Of a stretch of 64,000 bases of DNA, positions 44,641-53,355 are shown in pieces (the first letter of the stretch is position 1; each line of letters begins with the position of its first letter). The position numbers were made by a program, and so were the translations under genes. The notes beneath the pieces are model-generated. The model was not told the origin of the DNA. It saw only the letters and a program-made list of their open reading frames with translations, and made no database searches. The stretch is from Micromonospora sp. ATCC 39149 (GTDB lineage: Bacteria; Actinomycetota; Actinomycetes; Mycobacteriales; Micromonosporaceae). The DNA lies in the NCBI RefSeq assembly GCF_000158815.1, contig NZ_GG657738.1:2230551-2294550 (forward strand). The letters are read 5' to 3'.

Positions 44641-46278
44641 ATGACACGCGGGTCCCAATCCGACGCTGCCCACGTTCACACCCCACCGCTGTCCGCCGGG
44701 CAGCAGAGCCTCTGGTTCCTCGACCGCCTGCACCACGGCAGCGCCGAGTACCACATTCCGGAGGCGTATCGACTGACCGGGGCGCTCGACGAGCCGGCTC
44801 TGGAGCAGGCGATCGACGCGCTGGTACGTCGGCACGAGATGTTGCGGACCTGGTATCGCGTGGTGGACGGCCGCCCGGTGCAGGGGACCTCGCCGCACAC
44901 CCACCTGCCGTCGTCCATCGAGGACATCAGCGGGCTGCCGCCGGTGCTGCGCGAGCAGCGGGTGTCCAACGCGCTGCTCGGTGAGTGGTATCAGCCGTTC
45001 GACCTCGGATCCGGCGCGATGCTGCGCTACCGCCTGCTGCGGCTCGGGCCGCAGGAGCACGTCCTCGTTCTCACGGTTCACCACATCGCCTCGGACGGCT
45101 GGTCCCAGGCCGTCCTACGGGACGAGTTGTCCAAGCTCTACGCCGCCTTCCACGCCGGTCGTCCTGACCCCCTCCCGCCGCTCGCAACCAGGTACTCGGA
45201 CTACGTGCGCTACCAGGCCGACCGGAACACCGACTCGGTCGCGTACTGGGTCCGGCAGCTCGCCGGTCTGCCCGACGTGCTCACCCTGCCGACCGACCGG
45301 CCCCGGACGGCCCGCGTCACGACGCCGGGCGGGGTGATCCGCACCCCACTGCCCGGTGAGGTCACCACACGACTGAAGGAGCTTGGTGCCCGCGACGGCA
45401 CGACGCTCTACATGACCCTCCTCGCGCTCTATGCGGCGCTGCTAGCCCGGCACAGCGGTCAGGACGACATCGCGATCGGCACCCCGGTCGCCGACCGGCC
45501 CCGGGTCGAGTTCGAGAGGCTGGTCGGCTTCCTGGTCAACACCCTGGTGATCAGGGTCGGCGTACGGGCGGGCGAGGCGTACCGCGATCTCGTGGCGCGG
45601 GTCCGACGCACGGTGCTCGACGCCCAGCGGCACCGCGACGCGCCGTTCGAGCGGGTGGTGGACGCGGTCTCACCGCCGCGGCGGGTGGACGTCACTCCGC
45701 TGTTCCAGGTCATGTTCGCGCTGCAGGCGGTTTCCGACCAGCCGCTGTCGCTGGCCGGTCTGCGGGTCGACGCGCTGGAGATCCCCGGGGTCCGCGCCCG
45801 CTTCGACCTGGAGCTGCATGTCTGGGAGAGCCCGACGACGACCACGCTGGTCTGGGTCTACGACGACACCCTGTTCGACCGCGAACGCATCGAACACCTT
45901 GCTGCCGACTACCTGGGCATGGCAGCCCGGTACGCCGAGCAACCAATGAGCACGGTCGCGGCTCCGCTGCCCGTGCGGGCTCCCGCGCACGCGCCCGCCG
46001 CCGCAGCGTCAGCCGTCGCCCCGGCCCAGCCCGAAGCTCCCACAGCCGGTCCGGCGGAGATCCAGCAGGTCGTCGGCCAGCTCTTCGGCGAGGTGCTCGG
46101 GCTGGCCGAGGTCGGTCCGGACGACAATTTCTTCGCCTTGGGCGGCCACTCCCTGACGGCGCTCAGCCTGGCCGAGAAGCTCAAGAAGACGCTGGGCGTG
46201 GAGGTCGACGTACGGGAGGTCTTCGCCGCGCCCACCGTCGCTGAGATGAGTGCCCTGCTGTCCCGGCGCCCCGGCTGA
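44641..46278 (+). CDS. NRPS condensation-carrier didomain (C-PCP)
   Basis: This 545-residue protein has a full condensation domain (PLSAGQQSLWFLDRLHHG; LVLTVHHIASDGWSQAVLRD, an intact HHxxxDG; FLVNTLVIRV), an Ala/Pro-rich linker (about 445-465) and a C-terminal PCP with NFFALGGHSLTALSLAEKL. The adenylation activity is on the next gene, which starts 9 bases after it, so the two together form a split C-PCP + A module. ATG 44641 follows GAGAGG; the frame stays open upstream only over the GMC gene. Confidence 0.92.
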   Translation: MTRGSQSDAAHVHTPPLSAGQQSLWFLDRLHHGSAEYHIPEAYRLTGALDEPALEQAIDALVRRHEMLRTWYRVVDGRPVQGTSPHTHLPSSIEDISGLPPVLREQRVSNALLGEWYQPFDLGSGAMLRYRLLRLGPQEHVLVLTVHHIASDGWSQAVLRDELSKLYAAFHAGRPDPLPPLATRYSDYVRYQADRNTDSVAYWVRQLAGLPDVLTLPTDRPRTARVTTPGGVIRTPLPGEVTTRLKELGARDGTTLYMTLLALYAALLARHSGQDDIAIGTPVADRPRVEFERLVGFLVNTLVIRVGVRAGEAYRDLVARVRRTVLDAQRHRDAPFERVVDAVSPPRRVDVTPLFQVMFALQAVSDQPLSLAGLRVDALEIPGVRARFDLELHVWESPTTTTLVWVYDDTLFDRERIEHLAADYLGMAARYAEQPMSTVAAPLPVRAPAHAPAAAASAVAPAQPEAPTAGPAEIQQVVGQLFGEVLGLAEVGPDDNFFALGGHSLTALSLAEKLKKTLGVEVDVREVFAAPTVAEMSALLSRRPG

Positions 46279-46287
46279 CCGCGAACC

Positions 46288-47787
46288 ATGCCGAACGCCT
46301 TCAGCAACCTCTGGGAACTGTTTCGCGGCGTCGCGGGCCGTGTGCCACACGCCACCGCCCTGGTCGACGAGGACCGAACGCTCACCTACGACCAGACGCT
46401 GCGCCGGTGCGTCGAGGTGGCGGCGGCCCTGCGGACCGCCGGGATCGTCGCCGGCCAGGCCGTGCTGGTCAGCACCGACCACACGATCCAGGGCGTCCTC
46501 GCCCTGCTCTCGACGTACGCGGCCGGCGCCGTGCCGGTCCCGGTCGACCCGGACGCGCCCGCGCCGCGGTTGCGCCGCACGCTGGAACTCTGCGGTGCCG
46601 GGGTCGCGCTGGTGGACGAGACCGGCCAGGCGGCGTTGCAACAGCTCGGCGTGCCCCTGGTCCGGGTGGACACCGCCACCGCCCCGACCGAGGCTGCCGT
46701 CGCCGCCAGTTCGACCGCCGCGTCGCCGGCCTACATCCTGTTCACCTCCGGTTCTACCGGCGACCCGAAGGGCGTCGTGGTGACCCAGGCGAATCTGCTG
46801 TCGCTGATCGACCGCGCCGGCGAATGGGACACCTCGACGGGTGAGGACGTCTGGGCCTGCTTCCACGCCTTCACGTTCGACGTTTCCATGTGGGAGATCT
46901 GGCGCCCGCTGTCGCTCGGCGCGCAGCTCTACGTCGTGCCACGGGCCGCGCAGACGGATCTGCGGCTGGCCTACGCACTGCTCGCCGAACGCGGTGTCAC
47001 GTCGCTGTGCCAAACGCCGACGGCCTGCCGCGTGTTCGCCGAACACGTCGCCGGGACGGGCGTTCCCGACCGGCTCGCCCGCCTGCTGCTGGCCGGGGAA
47101 CGCCTGGATTTCGCCGCCCTCAAGCCGTTTCTGACGGCGGTCGCCGACGGACGGCTCGAAATCTGGAACGTATACGGTCCCACCGAGGCCACGGTCTACG
47201 CGACTGCCTACCGGATCACCTCCGACGACATCGAACGTGAGCGCCGATCGCTCATCGGCCGCCCGCTGCCCGGCGTCAGCACCCGGGTTCACGAGCCTGC
47301 CGCCGACGGGGTCGGGGAGCTGTGGCTCGCCGGACCCGGCATCGCGGCCGGCTATCTCGGCGACGCACCACTCACCGAGGACCGTTTCCTAGCCGATGAA
47401 CAGCAACGCTGGTACCGCACCGGCGACATGGTCCGCGACGTCGGTGGCGGCATGATCGAGTTCCTCGGGCGTAACGGGGGGTATCTCAAGGTGCGCGGCT
47501 TCCGGGTCGAGCCGGGCGAGATCGTCGCGGCGGTGACGGCGTGCTCCGGCATCACCGACGCCGCAGTCGCCGTCGTCGACACGCCGTACGGACAGGCGAT
47601 CGTGTGTGCGGTGGTGCGCAGTCCCGCAGGCATCGTCAGCGAGCTGGAGCTGCGCCGGCATCTGGGGCAGACCTTGCCCTCCTACATGAGACCGGGCCGG
47701 ATCGTCTTCGTCGATCGGCTACCCCGGCTCTCCAGCGGCAAACTCGACCCACACGCTCTGCGCCGGCTCGTCGAGGAGCGAATGTGA
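46288..47787 (+). CDS. Stand-alone amino acid adenylation (A) domain
   Basis: This 499-residue A domain lacks a carrier domain and probably loads the PCP of the preceding gene. Motifs: ILFTSGSTGDPKGVVVTQ (A3), TFDVSMWEIW (A4), NVYGPTEATVYAT (A5), YRTGDMV (A7), GRNGGYLKVRGFRVEPGEI (A8) and LSSGKLDPH (A10 lysine). My by-eye code is D-V-W-C-L-A-V-V-Y-K, for which I know no amino acid. It is the last gene of the cluster; the following gene converges on it across 58 bases. Confidence 0.9.
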   Translation: MPNAFSNLWELFRGVAGRVPHATALVDEDRTLTYDQTLRRCVEVAAALRTAGIVAGQAVLVSTDHTIQGVLALLSTYAAGAVPVPVDPDAPAPRLRRTLELCGAGVALVDETGQAALQQLGVPLVRVDTATAPTEAAVAASSTAASPAYILFTSGSTGDPKGVVVTQANLLSLIDRAGEWDTSTGEDVWACFHAFTFDVSMWEIWRPLSLGAQLYVVPRAAQTDLRLAYALLAERGVTSLCQTPTACRVFAEHVAGTGVPDRLARLLLAGERLDFAALKPFLTAVADGRLEIWNVYGPTEATVYATAYRITSDDIERERRSLIGRPLPGVSTRVHEPAADGVGELWLAGPGIAAGYLGDAPLTEDRFLADEQQRWYRTGDMVRDVGGGMIEFLGRNGGYLKVRGFRVEPGEIVAAVTACSGITDAAVAVVDTPYGQAIVCAVVRSPAGIVSELELRRHLGQTLPSYMRPGRIVFVDRLPRLSSGKLDPHALRRLVEERM

Positions 47788-47845
47788 CCCTCCGCTGTGC
47801 GTGAGGCTGAAACCGGCGCGTCCTGGCGGTGCCGAATAGGCCCCC

Positions 47846-48628
47846 TCACGCGTACGGGTTGGTGCCGGCGCGGACGGCCGCGAGCAGGCCGGCGATCCGC
47901 GCCTGGCTGACCCGGTACGGGCCGGGGCCGAAGCTGACCCGGGCCACGCCCAGCCCGGCCAGCTCGGCCAGGCTGGGCCCGCCGGGCTTGAAGCCGACGT
48001 TCACCGGGGCGTCCGCCCCGGACACGAACTCCGCGATCCGCTCCGGGTCGGCCAGGAAGATCGGGTAGACACAGTCCGCCCCGGCGGCCCGGTAGAGCCG
48101 GGCCCGGCGGATCGCCTCGGCGGTGCGCCCGGCCGCGTCGCCGGCCTCGCGCAGGTACAGATCGATCCGGGCGTTGAGCACCAGCGGCACCCCGGCCGCG
48201 TCGGCCGCCGCCCGTACGGCGGCCAGCAGGTCGGCCTGCTCCTCGGCCTCGTACAGCGCGCCGGTGCGCGGGTCGGAGTCCTCCAGGTTGCAGCCGACGA
48301 CGCCGGCGGCGAGCATCCGCTCGACCAGTTCGGCGGGGCGCAGACCGTACCCCCGCTCCAGGTCGGCGGTGACCGGGACGGGCACGGCACGCACGATCCG
48401 GGCGACGGCGGCGAACGCCTCCTCGACCGGGGTGGCCTCGCCGTCGGCGTACCCGAGGGACTCGGCGACGGCGGCGCTGCTGGTGGCGACGACCGCGAAG
48501 CCGGCGGCGACGACGGCGCGGGCGGACCCGGCGTCCCAGGCGTTTGGCAGCACCAGCGGGTCGCCGGACTTGTGCAGGGCGCGCAGCGCGTCGGCGCGCT
48601 CGACGGAGGTCGATGGGTTCTCGGTCAT
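47846..48628 (-). CDS. Isocitrate lyase/PEP mutase superfamily protein
   Basis: The 260-residue TIM-barrel protein has PLVLPNAWDAGSARAV near the start, PVTADLERGYG (metal-binding segment) and the catalytic-loop region VVGCNLEDSDPRTG. The EDKxxxxxNS motif of true phosphoenolpyruvate mutase is absent, so phosphonate formation is unlikely. Members of this subfamily cleave small oxo-acids such as oxaloacetate or methylisocitrate-like compounds; the substrate here is unknown. It is divergent from the TetR gene with the two operators between them, so the regulator may control it. Confidence 0.85.
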   Translation of the reverse strand: MTENPSTSVERADALRALHKSGDPLVLPNAWDAGSARAVVAAGFAVVATSSAAVAESLGYADGEATPVEEAFAAVARIVRAVPVPVTADLERGYGLRPAELVERMLAAGVVGCNLEDSDPRTGALYEAEEQADLLAAVRAAADAAGVPLVLNARIDLYLREAGDAAGRTAEAIRRARLYRAAGADCVYPIFLADPERIAEFVSGADAPVNVGFKPGGPSLAELAGLGVARVSFGPGPYRVSQARIAGLLAAVRAGTNPYA

Positions 48629-48733
48629 CCCCGCATCATGGCAGTTCCGAGGGCGGACCCGGTTCTTCGAGATGGCCGTGTCGCCGGTCGCTGCGGGCTG
48701 GAGGCGGTTGTGGCCAACGCCACCCGACTACTC

Positions 48734-48766
48734 TGACCGATCGGTCAGGTTCTGACCGATCGGTCA
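48734..48766. promoter_or_regulatory. Tandem TetR-type operators
   Basis: The perfect 14-bp palindrome TGACCGATCGGTCA occurs twice, at 48734-48747 and 48753-48766, with centres 19 bases apart. It lies 30 bases before the TetR start and in the divergent promoter region of the PEP-mutase-family gene. This is the layout of an autoregulated TetR repressor. Confidence 0.85.
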
Positions 48767-48795
48767 GGCATGCTGGTGGGCGGGAGGTGGCCGGC

Positions 48796-49341
48796 ATGGC
48801 GCGGGCGGTACCGGAGACACACGCCGAGATCCTGGCGGCGGCGGGGCGGCGGTTCGCCGTGACCGGATACAAGGGCACCTCGTTGCAGGACATCGCCCGT
48901 GAGGTCGGCGTCTCGAAGGCCACCGTGCTCTACCACTTCGCCAACAAGGAGGCCCTGCTCACCGAGCTGATGGCCCCGGGGCTAGCGGCGTTGGTCGAAC
49001 TCGATGAGCGGATCGCCGGGTTGGGCGGCGGTCAGGCCCAGCGGATCGCCGCCGAGGGCTTCGTCGACCTCGCGGTGCGCTTCCGCCGGCAGATCGCGCT
49101 GCTGCGGGGCGAGTTCCCCACGCTGCTCCGGCAGCCGGCGTTCGCGCACGTGCAGCAGATCTCCGAGCGGCTGATCGCGGCGTTCGCCGGCCGCTCGACC
49201 CACCTGGCCGCCCGGGTCGCGGCGCTGGTCGTGCTCGCCGGGATCGCCGAGACCTGCGGCGAGTTCGGCGATCTCGGCGACGACGAGCTGCGCGACGCCC
49301 TGCTCGGCCTCGTCCGGCGCGCGCTGGTGCCGCCCGACTGA
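48796..49341 (+). CDS. TetR-family transcriptional regulator
   Basis: This 181-residue repressor has the N-terminal helix-turn-helix ILAAAGRRFAVTGYKG ... TSLQDIAREVGVSKATVLYHF and a helical ligand domain. It is very likely to bind the two palindromes just upstream and to control itself, the MMPL exporter 51 bases downstream and perhaps the divergent gene. I chose ATG 48796 (MARAVPETH); the frame is open upstream, but that region contains the operators. Confidence 0.93.
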   Translation: MARAVPETHAEILAAAGRRFAVTGYKGTSLQDIAREVGVSKATVLYHFANKEALLTELMAPGLAALVELDERIAGLGGGQAQRIAAEGFVDLAVRFRRQIALLRGEFPTLLRQPAFAHVQQISERLIAAFAGRSTHLAARVAALVVLAGIAETCGEFGDLGDDELRDALLGLVRRALVPPD

Positions 49342-49392
49342 CCCGACCACCGCCCGGCACCCGCACGACCAGTTCACCCCACGACTCCACCC

Positions 49393-51636
49393 ATGACCGA
49401 GGACAAGGATCTGATGGCGACCCTGTTGTACCGGCTCGGCCGGGCCTCGTTGCGCCACCGGCGGCTCGTCGCCGTCGTCTGGCTCGTCGTGCTCGTCGGC
49501 CTCGGCATCGCCGCGGCGACGCTGCGCGGCCCGACGGCGAGCAACTTCACCATGCCCGGCACCGAGTCCCAGCGCGCGATCGACCTGCTCACCGAGCGGT
49601 TCCCGGCGGCCAGCGGCGCCACCGGCACCATCGCCGTGAAGGCACCGGCGGACGGCCAGCTCGCCACGCCCGAGGGGCAGGCCCTGGTCAAGCAGGTGAC
49701 CCAGGAGGCCGCCACCGTGCCCGGAGTGGTCGGCGCGGTCGACCCGTACCAGTCCCAGGCGATCTCCCCGAACGGCCGGTACGCGCTGATCCAGGTGCAG
49801 TTCGCCGGCCGTGCCGACGAGGTCACCGACACCCAGCGCGACGCGTACGAGAAGGTGGGCGCGCAGGCCGAGGCGCAGGGCTGGCAGATCGCCCCGGGCG
49901 GCGAGGTGCTCGGCGGCGAGCCGGAGGTCGGCTCCACCGAGGCGCTGGGCGTACTGGTGGCGGCGATCGTCCTGGTCATCACGTTCGGGTCGCTGGTAGC
50001 AGCCGGCATGACCATGCTCAACGCGCTGATCGGCGTCGGCGTCGGCATGGCCGGCCTGTTCGCGCTCAGCGGCACGGTCGAGCTGACCAGCACCGCGCCG
50101 ATCCTGGCCCTGATGCTCGGCCTCGCGGTCGGCATCGACTACTCGCTGTTCATCACCTCCCGGCACCGGCAGAACCTGGTCGACGGGCACTCCCCGGAGG
50201 AGGCGGTCGGCCGGGCCGTCGGCACCGCCGGCTCCGCCGTGGTGTTCGCCGGGGCCACCGTGGTCATCGCGCTGGCCGGCCTCGCGGTGGTGGACATCCC
50301 GTTCCTCACCGTCATGGGCCTGGCCGCCGCCGGCACGGTGACCGTCGCCGTGCTGGTCGCCATCACCCTCGCCCCCGCGTTGCTCGGTTTCGCCGGCAAC
50401 CGGGTCCTCCCCCGCCGGTTGCGCCGGGCCGGCAGCACGGCGGTGGGCGGGACGCCGGCCGCCGAGGAGCGCGCCGGGTCCGCGCCCGTCGAGGCGGCCG
50501 CCGAGGACCGGTCCGGCTTCGGCTTCCGCTGGGCCCACCTGGTCATCCGGCTGCGCGTACCGGTGATCCTGGTCGCCCTGCTCGGCCTGGGCCTGCTCGC
50601 GGTGCCCGCCCCCGACATGCGGCTGGCCCTGCCGGACGCCAGCACCGCGTCGGCGGGCTCGCCGGCCCGGGTGAACAACGACCTGATCCGGGAGGGCTTC
50701 GGCCCCGGCTTCACCGGCCGCCTCGCGGTGGTCGTCACGGCCGATTCCCCGCAGGCCACCGCCGCCGCGGCCCCGCAGGTCGCCCGGCTCATCCAGGCCA
50801 CGGACGGGGTGCTCGCGGTGGCCCCGCCGCAGACCGACCCGACCGGACGCACCGCGCTGCTCGGGGTGATTCCCCGCAGCGGCCCGACCGACGAGGCCAC
50901 CGAGGAACTGGTGCACGACATCCGTCGCCAGGTCGCCGGGGTCACCGGCGCGGACGTGCTGCTCACCGGCGCGACCGCGATCGGCATCGACGTGTCGCAG
51001 AAGCTCTCCGACGCGATGCCGGTCTACCTGCTGCTGGTCGTCGGCCTGTCGATCCTGCTGCTGATGCTGGTGTTCCGGTCGATCCTGGTGCCGGTCAAGG
51101 CGGCGCTGGGCTTCCTGCTCACCGTCGCCGCGACGTTCGGCATGACGGTGGCGGTGTTCCAGGAGGGGCACCTGGCCGGCCTGGTCGGCCTGGACACCCC
51201 CGGCCCGCTGATCAGCTTCCTGCCGATCCTGCTCATCGGCATCCTGTTCGGCCTGGCCATGGACTACGAGGTCTTCCTGGTTTCCCGGATGCGGGAGGAC
51301 TACGTGCACGGCGACAGCGCGCGCCAGGCCACGATCAACGGCATGGGCCACGGCGCGCGGGTGGTCACCGCCGCCGCGCTGATCATGATCTCGGTCTTCG
51401 GCGGCTTCGTCTTCCTCGACGACCCGGTGATCAAGTCGATGGGCTTCGCGCTCGCCGTCGGCGTCGCGATCGACGCCTTCGTGGTCCGGATGACCATCGT
51501 CCCGGCGGTGATGTCACTGCTCAACGCGGCGGCGTGGTGGATACCACGCTGGCTGCACAGGGCGCTGCCCAACGTGGACGTCGAGGGCGAGGGCCTACGC
51601 GCGCACCTCGCCGAGAAGGAACCGGCACACGTCTGA
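49393..51636 (+). CDS. MMPL-family (RND-type) exporter
   Basis: This 747-residue membrane protein has twelve predicted helices in two repeats with two extracytoplasmic loops. The helix motif LGLAVGIDYSLFITSRHRQN (first half) and GILFGLAMDYEVFLVSRMRE (second half) contain the aspartate-tyrosine pairs typical of MMPL transporters of lipids or drugs. It ends with a short charged tail. The ATG at 49393 has no clear ribosome binding site; ATG 49414 (MATLLYRLGR), preceded by GAGGACAAGG, may be the true start. Likely co-transcribed with the TetR gene. Confidence 0.9.
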   Translation: MTEDKDLMATLLYRLGRASLRHRRLVAVVWLVVLVGLGIAAATLRGPTASNFTMPGTESQRAIDLLTERFPAASGATGTIAVKAPADGQLATPEGQALVKQVTQEAATVPGVVGAVDPYQSQAISPNGRYALIQVQFAGRADEVTDTQRDAYEKVGAQAEAQGWQIAPGGEVLGGEPEVGSTEALGVLVAAIVLVITFGSLVAAGMTMLNALIGVGVGMAGLFALSGTVELTSTAPILALMLGLAVGIDYSLFITSRHRQNLVDGHSPEEAVGRAVGTAGSAVVFAGATVVIALAGLAVVDIPFLTVMGLAAAGTVTVAVLVAITLAPALLGFAGNRVLPRRLRRAGSTAVGGTPAAEERAGSAPVEAAAEDRSGFGFRWAHLVIRLRVPVILVALLGLGLLAVPAPDMRLALPDASTASAGSPARVNNDLIREGFGPGFTGRLAVVVTADSPQATAAAAPQVARLIQATDGVLAVAPPQTDPTGRTALLGVIPRSGPTDEATEELVHDIRRQVAGVTGADVLLTGATAIGIDVSQKLSDAMPVYLLLVVGLSILLLMLVFRSILVPVKAALGFLLTVAATFGMTVAVFQEGHLAGLVGLDTPGPLISFLPILLIGILFGLAMDYEVFLVSRMREDYVHGDSARQATINGMGHGARVVTAAALIMISVFGGFVFLDDPVIKSMGFALAVGVAIDAFVVRMTIVPAVMSLLNAAAWWIPRWLHRALPNVDVEGEGLRAHLAEKEPAHV

Positions 51637-51644
51637 CGCTGTGC

Positions 51645-51692
51645 AAGGAGGGGCCCCCTGTTAACGCATTCTGTTGTACAGGGGGCCCCTTC
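51645..51692. repeat. Intergenic palindromic element, family A copy 1 (terminator-like)
   Basis: Arms GGGGCCCCCTGT and ACAGGGGGCCCC surround TAACGCATTCTGTTGT. The same core occurs inverted at 53294-53355. It lies between the converging MMPL and esterase-family genes and would terminate both. Confidence 0.8.
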
Positions 51693-51715
51693 AAACACCA
51701 CTCGGCACCGCCCAC

Positions 51716-52972
51716 TCACACCCCCGCCGGGTACGTCTCCATCTCGCCGAACGTGGTGAGCGCGGGCAGGGGGCGCACGGCCGTGGTCTCGTCGCACCAG
51801 ACGAACGCGTCGTAGCGCTCGCCCAGCCGGGTCGGCACGTAGTTGCCCCACGACTCGAAGCTCGGGTCGTACACCACGCCGATCGCCCGGTGGTCGTGCT
51901 CCTCGGTGACCCAGCCGGGCTGGTCGGGGCCGCCGAAAACCAGCACCGCCCGCTCGGGCAGCAGCTCGTGCAGCCGCCGTTCCACCGAGCCGGGGCGGGC
52001 CGGCGGCACCACCATCTCCTCGGCCGGCGAGCCCCAGCGCGGCGCGGCGATGACCTTGCCCCGGTAGCTGCCGAAGCCGATCAGCGCCACGGCGTCCGGA
52101 CCGTGCCGCTCGCGGGCGAGCTGGCCGATATTGATCATCCCGCCGGTGGCCATGTCGGTGGCCCGGGCATCGCCGACGTGGGTGTTGTGCGCCCACACGA
52201 TCCCGCGCGAGCCGGGGCCGTGGAAGTCCAGCAGCCGGTCCAGGGTGTCGGCCATGTGGATGTCCCGGACGTTCCAGGAATGCGGCCCGCCGCCCATCAT
52301 CGCCCGGTAGTAACGCTCCGCGCCGGCCACCACCTCCGCGTTCTGCCACGCCGAGAAGCGGTCCGGGCCGTCCGCGGTGGCCTGTTCCCGGGTACGGGCC
52401 AGCAGCCGCACCACCTCCTCCTCGCAGCGGGCCGAGGCGAATCGGCTGGCGGCGCCGTACTCCTCGATCCGCCGCCCGTACGGCTCGAAGCACCGGTACG
52501 CCTCCTGTGCGGCCTCCAGCGAGGCCGGCTCCTCCTCGCCCAGGTAGTCGAAAATCGCCTGCATGGACTCCCAGAGGCTGTAGACGTCCAGCCCGTGGAA
52601 GCCGGCCCGCTGCTCCTGCGGGCGTTCCTGATTCCAGGCGCGCAGCCAGCGACAGAAGCGGGCCACCTCGGCGTTGGACCACATCCAGGTCGGCCAGCGG
52701 ATGAAGCGCTCCAGCGCGGCCTGCGGATCGGCGAGCCCGCCTGGAGCGACGGTGACCGACCGGTGTACGCGCTCGCAGTCCGGCCAGTCCCCCTCGACCG
52801 CGACGAAGCGAAAGCCCTGCTCGGCGACGAGCCGCCGGGTGAGCTGCTCGCGGAGGCGGTAGTAGTCGTGGGTACCGTGCGTCGCCTCGCCGATCATGAC
52901 GATCCGGGCACCCCGGATCCGCTCCAGCAGGGGATCGAAGTCGCTCGGCGCTCCGAGCCGCTGTACCAGCAT
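51716..52972 (-). CDS. Erythromycin esterase-family protein
   Basis: The 418-residue protein has the EreA-family active-site segments RIVMIGEATHGTHDYYRLR (Glu and catalytic His), FRFVAVEGDWPDC, GFHGLDVYSLW and GIVWAHNTHVGDA (second His). Family members hydrolyse the macrolide lactone of erythromycin, but many actinomycete relatives have no known substrate; activity on macrolides is not shown by the sequence. It lies one gene away from an Erm-like rRNA methyltransferase, which supports a link to macrolide resistance. Confidence 0.85.
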   Translation of the reverse strand: MLVQRLGAPSDFDPLLERIRGARIVMIGEATHGTHDYYRLREQLTRRLVAEQGFRFVAVEGDWPDCERVHRSVTVAPGGLADPQAALERFIRWPTWMWSNAEVARFCRWLRAWNQERPQEQRAGFHGLDVYSLWESMQAIFDYLGEEEPASLEAAQEAYRCFEPYGRRIEEYGAASRFASARCEEEVVRLLARTREQATADGPDRFSAWQNAEVVAGAERYYRAMMGGGPHSWNVRDIHMADTLDRLLDFHGPGSRGIVWAHNTHVGDARATDMATGGMINIGQLARERHGPDAVALIGFGSYRGKVIAAPRWGSPAEEMVVPPARPGSVERRLHELLPERAVLVFGGPDQPGWVTEEHDHRAIGVVYDPSFESWGNYVPTRLGERYDAFVWCDETTAVRPLPALTTFGEMETYPAGV

Positions 52973-53025
52973 GTCCGCGGCTACCCGGCCCCCGCCGGGG
53001 CAAACCGCTCACCGACGCGGACGGG

Positions 53026-53072
53026 CGGGCATGGGACGCGCGGGCATGGGGACGCGCGGGCATGGGGACGCG
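53026..53072. repeat. Short tandem repeat, three 15-16-bp units
   Basis: CGGGCATGGG(G)ACGCG is repeated three times in a row at 53026-53040, 53041-53056 and 53057-53072, just upstream of the DUF2795 gene. Copy number may vary between strains. Confidence 0.8.
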
Positions 53073-53093
53073 CGGAGCGGGTAGGCGACCGGC

Positions 53094-53285
53094 ATGACCG
53101 TCAGTGGGCTGCAACTGCAGGAGTACGTCGCCGGGCTCGACTACCCGGTGTCCCGGGAGGACCTCGTCCGCTGGGGCCAGGAGAACGGTGCCAGCACCGA
53201 GGTGTTGCAGATGCTGCGCGCGCTGCCGGCGGAGGAGTTCTCCTCCCCGGCGCAGCTGGCCGAGGCGTTGAGCACGCTCGCCTGA
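53094..53285 (+). CDS. DUF2795 small protein
   Basis: This 63-residue protein opens with QLQEYVAGLDYPVSREDLV and has the rest of the DUF2795 pattern (ASTEVLQMLRALPAEEFSSP). The fold is a small helical domain of unknown function, often present in several copies in actinomycetes. It lies alone, converging on the erm-like gene with a perfect hairpin between them. Confidence 0.85.
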   Translation: MTVSGLQLQEYVAGLDYPVSREDLVRWGQENGASTEVLQMLRALPAEEFSSPAQLAEALSTLA

Positions 53286-53293
53286 GCGACCGC

Positions 53294-53355
53294 AGGTGCT
53301 TGCAGGGGCCCCCTGTACAACAGAATTCGTCAACAGGGGGCCCCTGCAAGCACCT
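53294..53355. terminator. Bidirectional terminator; intergenic palindromic element family A copy 2
   Basis: A perfect 23-bp stem, AGGTGCTTGCAGGGGCCCCC plus TGT on the left and its complement at 53333-53355, with a 16-base loop lies between two converging genes. The core GGGGCCCCCTGT, loop bases TTCTGTTGT and ACAGGGGGCCCC match the element at 51645 in reverse orientation. Confidence 0.88.

Noticed and set aside
47846..48628. Phosphonate biosynthesis via PEP mutase next to the cluster
   Set aside because: The protein is of the isocitrate lyase/PEP mutase superfamily but has NLEDSDPRTG rather than the EDKxxxxxNS motif of PEP mutase, and there is no phosphonopyruvate decarboxylase of the usual type. 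It also lies beyond the last cluster gene, in the TetR-controlled region.
53026..53072. Start of the DUF2795 gene within the tandem repeat
   Set aside because: The repeat contains in-phase ATGs in other frames only; the DUF2795 product starts cleanly at 53094 (MTVSGLQLQEY) with GTAGGCGACC upstream.
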